From Entonaema liquescens (Eukaryota > Ascomycota > Sordariomycetes > Xylariales > Xylariaceae), in NCBI GenBank assembly GCA_902805475.1, contig CADCSX010000001.1, positions 3,100,001 through 3,164,000 on the forward strand: a DNA stretch of 64,000 nt, in the 5' to 3' direction. The position numbers were made by a program, and so were the translations under genes. Below the pieces are notes generated by a model. The model had not been told where the DNA came from and did no database searches. It saw only the letters and a list, made by a program, of their open reading frames with translations. The first letter of the stretch is position 1, and the number at the start of each line of letters is the position of its first letter. Positions 58,339 to 64,000 of this stretch are shown piece by piece.

Positions 58339-61300
58339 ATGGCTACCACCGTGGGTTGGCGCAACTTTAAAGCGTATGTTTAGTCCTACTACCTGAAGAT
58401 GAAGTTTAGAGGTATCTCTACTAACTAGACGAAGCCAATTCCTAGCCTATGTCATAGTCTGTGGTTTACTGTGAGTTATCTGTCGAGAACCGTATGCGAT
58501 CTCTGTCCGTTCTAATGCTTAACTCATCTGCAGTGCAATCTTCTTCCTACTTTACTTTAATAGAGCCTTTGCCTCCCTCGTTTCGTACTTAATCCGCACC
58601 TATACGTGGCATCGATACCGGGTCTACATCGACATACAAGCGCTGCAATGGTCCTTACTTGGTGGCCGCGTCTTCTTTACCGGGCTTCGATATCATGGAA
58701 ATAACGAAACAATCCTTATCCAAAATGGACACATTACCTGGTCGTACTGGCTGCGCAGGGTACGCCATGTCGGGCTGGGTGATGACAAAAAGAGTAAGGA
58801 GTCCGGAGACGGCAATATGTCGGATACTAGGAAACAAACGGAGCTCCCCTGTCGTGTCAATGTCGTCGTTTCTGGGATCGAGTGGTTCGTCTATAATCGT
58901 AGTGCCGCCTACGACTCTATACTTGAAGCAATGTCTGTGCCCCCTTCATCCCAACAGGGTGATGCAGTCGACGTCACTGAGGGGTTAGCGAATAGCTCTG
59001 CTAAGCCACGACAGCGGCTTCGCAAGTCACACGAGAAGACCGAACATGTTGAGAAAGCCGGGCAAGAGTACGTTGATGAGAAGGATGGCCATGAGGCCCG
59101 CCCTCGAAGGACCTTTAAATCCACCTCTACTTCCGATGGCGACTTTGAAAGAGCGGGCAAGGGAGAATTACCGCAAATCTTACAGTTGCTCCCAATCCAT
59201 TTCAGGTGCGATAAGGCAGCCCTTGTCATGGGGAATGAGAATACGAAGGCTATTCTTATTATCAAGTCTAAGGGCTTGTCAGGAGAAGTAGATGCGAGCG
59301 ATTGCCAAACTCCTGATCCCTATCGGCAGCTTTTCAAGATACACTTTGACAATCCAGTACTTGAAATGAGGGAAAATGTTGGGTTTAAGGAAGAACAACT
59401 CGCTAGGGCTGTCAAGGACGAACAAGTCGCGAAAGCCTCTAGTCCTGTGCCACAGAGGCCCTTTTTTCGAAGACATCGCCGCAGAGTGCTTGGGAAATTG
59501 CGGAACATGGTTCCGTATTGGCGGAGTTCCGTCGAATCATTCTCGGGAAATTCACAGGATGAAGATGGTCCTAATCAAACCCGTATACCGGGTTCTAATC
59601 AATGGCAAGGGCTTTCTCGATATCTCAATGACGACGATGATGACGATAGGCTTCGATGGTCATCGGTCGAGTATGCCAAGGTAAATCCGGTCGTTGATAG
59701 CCCTAAGGGAACGTTGACAATACTCTGGGATGTTCCCGGGAAAGTTGTACCACGTGGCACGGTATATTCATCAGAGGATGGAGATGGTGTATCCGATGAC
59801 ATTAATGGAATGGCAGCCCCAGCCTGGGCGATTAGTCTATCTTTGAGTGGTGGCACGATCAACTACGGCCCCTGGGCAGACAGACAACGAGCTGAACTTC
59901 AGAGGGTGTTCTTTCCGAGCTTGTGCAAAGATGCGACGCCTGCTCAGAGGATACCATTTGGCGCGGACCGCGTACCTACACGGTTTAATTTTTATTTACA
60001 ATTTGACGAGGATGTTATATTAAGGGTTCCTACTCGTGAGGACTCGAAGAATTGGAAGTGGAAAAACGAGGCACTTACGTCGAGACAGCAGCATAAGCAG
60101 GGTAATCGGCGTGAAAGGGGCAGGGATCGAAAGCCCACTGCTCCTACAGCCGCAGAGCAACGTCCAATTGGGTGGCTCGACATCAAGGTCACGTCGAACG
60201 CTACCATCTCGTATGATATGGATATGTTAGCTAGGTCAACCGGGTATACGAATACTCTAAAAATCGATCTCCCTGCAACCGAAGTCTCGACTAGCGTAAA
60301 TCATGGGCTCCTGTGGCGATCTGGGCGCCAGCAGATTTCCTGTGACTTGTCTACGCCTCTGAAATGGAATGGCCTTCGGACTTGGTGTTTTGACATTGAG
60401 GGTGACGGGCTCGAGCTTTTTATTCTGAGAGATCACATCTTTCTGCTCATAGACCTCATAGACGACTGGGGGAGCGGACCACCGTCCGAATACCTCCTAT
60501 TCACTCCCTTTAAATACCTCCTAAACTTACGACTTCTCAATTTGAAGCTTTATCTCAACGTCAACGACGTGAATATCGTCAATGATCCAATTAACTTTGA
60601 GGAGAACACATATCTTGTTCTATCTAGCCCACGCCTCGTGGTAGATACTTGTATACCATTAGATGTCTATCGTCCAACAAAAAACGCGATACCTTTCAAG
60701 GTTATAGCAGACCCTCTGCATCTCGGCTTGCACGTGCCACCATGGAATACTCAAGCGACATTTCTAGCTTCGAAAGATATAGGACACCTCGAGAGTCTGA
60801 CCATCCAAGGAAGCTACAATTATAACGCGACGACTTCGACCGCAAACACTGATACGCTTGTCCTTGATGTCTCGGGCCAGTCTCTCACTGCATATATTTA
60901 TGGTTTCCTTGTTCGTTACTTCTTGCAGATGAAAGATAATTACTTCGGTGATAATATTCATTTCAAGACACTAGATGAGCACCAAGAAGCTTTACGGGCC
61001 AAAGATTCAGATCCAGATGCTCAACCTAAGGATCGTCCTCCACATAAGAAGTCGAACGACTTGGACGTAATATTGAGCATCCGTGCGGATGACCCCAGGG
61101 TATTTTTGCCTGCTAATATGTACTCTGCGAAGCGTTATATTCCAATTGAGGCTGCTTCTCTGGCGCTCGACCTTCGATTTACAAATTACTATATGGATCT
61201 TCATCTATGTCTTAGTCCCCTAAGTCTGTCCCTTGGTGGCGAAGAAGAAGGTGCTATCAGCCCAATGAGTGCCATACCGAGCACCCAGTTGTTTATCGAT

Positions 61301-64000
61301 GGTCTGGATATTCACGGACACCGTCTGTTTGGCTTACCGCCTATTGAGCCGACATACCTCTGTAACTGGGACATGAAGGCCGGATCAGTTACTGGAGACT
61401 ACTCAACTGATTTTTTGACTACTCTCATAAGAGCAGGGAAAGCATTTGGCTTTACGCTCGATGACGACGAGAACGCACTGATCCCCTTTTCATCTATCGT
61501 CGTATACGACGTGACATTCTTACGTGTCTTCGTTGAATCGGTTCAGGTCTGGGTACATGTAGATGAGGCGGCGTTCTTGTTTTCTACTGCGGCAATCGAC
61601 GTTCAATTCAATGATTGGGCACGAACGCACTACTCCAGACGTGCTGATATTAAGGTGCCCAATCTTGAGATCGCCTGCGTTAACTCGGAGTCAGCAACAA
61701 GGTACAGGTCACGGCCCCGCTCTCATGTTGATACAGATGTCTTCCTTCGAACAAATGTACATTTTGCGCTTATTGGGCGCAAGTATGACTTCGCACAGGA
61801 GAGACAATTGCAACAAGAACTTATACGACGGCATGACCAGCGAACACATCGGACAGATTTCCTGCTACTTCCAGGTCTTCCGAATGACTTTGCGTCTGAC
61901 CATGTCGACAACCCGGCACAAAGTGTCCCACCAGTTCCCCAGCCAGCTCTGTCTAGGCATGTTACAGACAAAGAGTCTATATCGTCTCTAGGCTCCTCTA
62001 ATCGCTCCGCCAAACTTCGTCGCAAGAGTTCATTCCTTTCGTTGACCAGCTCATATAGTGGTAGTGTCCTACGACCAGGCTCTATCAGAACTGCACAGCG
62101 ATCCCGGGCTTCTGGTCGTGCGGCTCTGAATTCTGTGTCGCATAAGGATGGTGAACCAAAACATACCAACCACTCCCGCGAATATTCAACACCTTTTAGC
62201 GCGTATGGCGAACCCGGAGACAGGAGGGAACCACCACATAGCAGCATAACCTTCTCATCTCAGTACTTTGCTCCTTCATTTCCTCTACGGAACGTTAGGC
62301 CGGATACTAAAGAGGCAACGCAACACAGTATCGGAGAGGACGAAAACGAGAGCCTAGACTCCTCAGATTTTAGCTTGGACAATCTACCGCCTGACCAACT
62401 AAACCAGAATTGTGCTCATCAGAGCCTACTCCTCGAGCTCCCCTCTGGGATTACAATTTTCCTCAATGCCCCATCTCTACGATCCATAGCATCCTTGATA
62501 CGAGCCTTGCCACCTTCTGATCCCGAAGATATTCTTGATACTCTACACATAGGAACGGTAACAGACATATTTGATGCGCAAAAGCAGGAAAAAGTGAACG
62601 GGACTATCACAGATTTTATCGTGCGGTTACCGCAAGCAAACCTGCGCTTCTTGAACTGTCCCAATGTCGACTCTACTGATCCATCGCCGGAGCCGCAAGA
62701 TCAGTACGATGTGTCATTCAAACAGCTTGTGCTGGCTACCCGATCCGGGTTGCCAGCAGATGAGGCCGATGGTAATGGAACTTCTCGGTTATCGTTCCAT
62801 TTCCGACTTGCTTCTATGCAAGTCTCAGCTGCAGAGAGACTTGCAGATCTAGACCAGACGCAAGCTGCCGTATTAGCTAAGGTAGAGAGAGTTATGGTGT
62901 CCATGGGAACAAAAGAGGTGAACTATATTGATGCAGATGTGGGTGCTATACAAACTTCTTCGTCATCTGGCAAAGTGGAATACCTCGCCTCGTTAATTCA
63001 TAGGACAAATGTGCTTGCATCTGAAACGGGGAAGCTCTTCTCAGAAACCCTTTCGGTTGCGGATGACCGTTCGAAAGAATTCACATACCATGTAATAAGT
63101 AAAGGGCATCAAGCAAGCGATGCTTCTTTCGTGGTTCGGCCCTCGGCCATCCTCCGAACGGCTTCCAAGCACCTTCGAACCTACGATTCTTGGAAATTAG
63201 TTACGCGGTTACGCCAGATGTGGTCCACACTGGATGCTGATACTAAAGAGAGCTTAAGACGAGACTGTCTCTACGGATTTTCGCAGCATCCTGCCGATAT
63301 GAGACAAGAGGTCACAACAGCCTTCGAAAAATGGCGCAGCTGGGATCTTGAGGATCCAAGACATGCAGTCCTCTTGAACAACATTTTTGGTGAAGTATCC
63401 GAGCCCAACGCAGACGCGTCTAAACGAATCCCTATAATGGTCGTAGCCAGGATACAAGAAATACAATTTTTGCTTGACCCTGGACCGAAACAAAACGAGG
63501 CTGTTATAATAGAGCTTACCGTGAGAATGCAAGAAAGAAGCAGTGGTATCGAAAGAGTTGACGAGAAACCTGTTGATATTGGAGGACCCCTAACACTTGT
63601 CAACGTATACTGCAGCGAAGCCGGGCTCAAGGCCAACTGGGAGCTTTGCGAGCTTGCAGATGACATATTGCGACTTTACAAAAAGTCGGAGCTTTTAGTA
63701 TCCGAAGAACCTTCTCCCAAGCAACAGGATATCACTAAACCCCAGCCGCCCCGTCCACTCCATGTGGTGTTTGTGCTAGGAGAAGGGGCAATATCCCTAG
63801 AAACTATCAACTTGAGTACTAGATTACAAACTAGCGAGCTTAAACTTTCAATACTTACAACCGGCGGCGCACATGGTACTACAAGTTCAAACCTCATATT
63901 AGGCTGCGATTCAGCTTCTACGAGGATTAAGAGCCATTCGCAGGTGCTGGCAACAGCCCGACTTCAACGTCCGAGCGTTATTATTGCACACGAACTACAA
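58339..64000 (+). CDS. CSF1: Csf1, bridge-like lipid transfer protein, N-terminal ~60% (runs off right edge)
   Basis: Exon 1 is 58339-58373, exon 2 58429-58470 (42 bp) and exon 3 from 58534 open to the edge; 1,848 codons with no stop. The introns (55 and 63 bp) build one N-terminal membrane anchor: FLAYVIVCGLLAIFFLLYFN. Then come the Csf1 signatures TYTWHRYRVYIDIQALQWS, LLGGRVFFTGLRYHGNNETI, GHITWSYWLRRVR and SGIEWFVYNRSAAYDSILE. Csf1 (BLTP1/tweek family) is a rod of repeating beta-groove units that moves phospholipids from the ER at contact sites and supports GPI-anchor synthesis and cold growth. The middle is broken by charged inserts (NDDDDDD near residue 410, Ser/Arg-rich near 1,180-1,280). 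Full-length homologues are about 3,000 aa, so the end lies outside. No frameshift is seen. Confidence 0.93.

Noticed and set aside
1..64000. Secondary-metabolite cluster, CRISPR array, intact transposon or integrated virus
   Set aside because: No PKS/NRPS/terpene enzymes, direct-repeat arrays, transposase or reverse transcriptase motifs, or viral proteins were seen on either strand.

Overview
The window is nuclear DNA from a filamentous ascomycete (Pezizomycotina, probably Sordariomycetes). The support is: compact protein genes on both strands; many short introns (48-193 bp) with GTAAGT/GTATGT-type donors and CTAAC-type branch sites; and a gene set of Stu1/CLASP, Sec5, eEF2, Csf1, a fungal SLATT protein, a fungal DUF300 protein and a GH92 mannosidase. 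The exact order or genus cannot be fixed from sequence alone. No rRNA, tRNA, CRISPR array or intact transposon was found.

Layout. 0-10 kb: 5' end of TRM1 (-), a SLATT-domain membrane protein (+), an OPT oligopeptide transporter (-), 5-formyltetrahydrofolate cyclo-ligase (+) and SmE (-). 10-25 kb: an Mtr10/transportin-type importin (+), elongation factor 2 (+), a short-chain dehydrogenase with a missing C-terminus (+) and Stu1/CLASP (-). 26-29 kb: a PBSP-family metallopeptidase-like gene (+) and a conserved membrane-anchored hypothetical protein (-). 28.7-37.3 kb: a gene-poor, low-complexity stretch with one probable small gene and one possible gene relic. 37-51 kb: IDH2 (-), Sec5 (+), a BED-like/Zn-cluster regulator (-) and a secreted GH92 alpha-mannosidase (+). 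51-64 kb: a degenerate protein kinase (-), a small fascin/beta-trefoil-like protein (+), a DUF300/TMEM184/Hfl1-type vacuolar membrane protein (-) and the 5' 60% or so of Csf1 (+), which runs off the right edge.

Most genes are unrelated housekeeping functions (tRNA modification, splicing, nuclear import, translation, TCA cycle, exocytosis, microtubule dynamics, lipid transfer). There is no biosynthetic cluster and no operon-like logic. The accessory interest lies in the SLATT protein, the kinase-like and trefoil genes at 51-55 kb, and the regulator with a pentapeptide repeat.

A technical signal runs through the window. At least five genes, including the essential eEF2 and importin, need a single-base insertion or deletion to stay in frame, usually in or beside a C/G run. 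This looks like consensus error in the assembly rather than biology, and it will break automatic gene models here. I did not find a convincing previously undescribed system; the candidates listed are modest.
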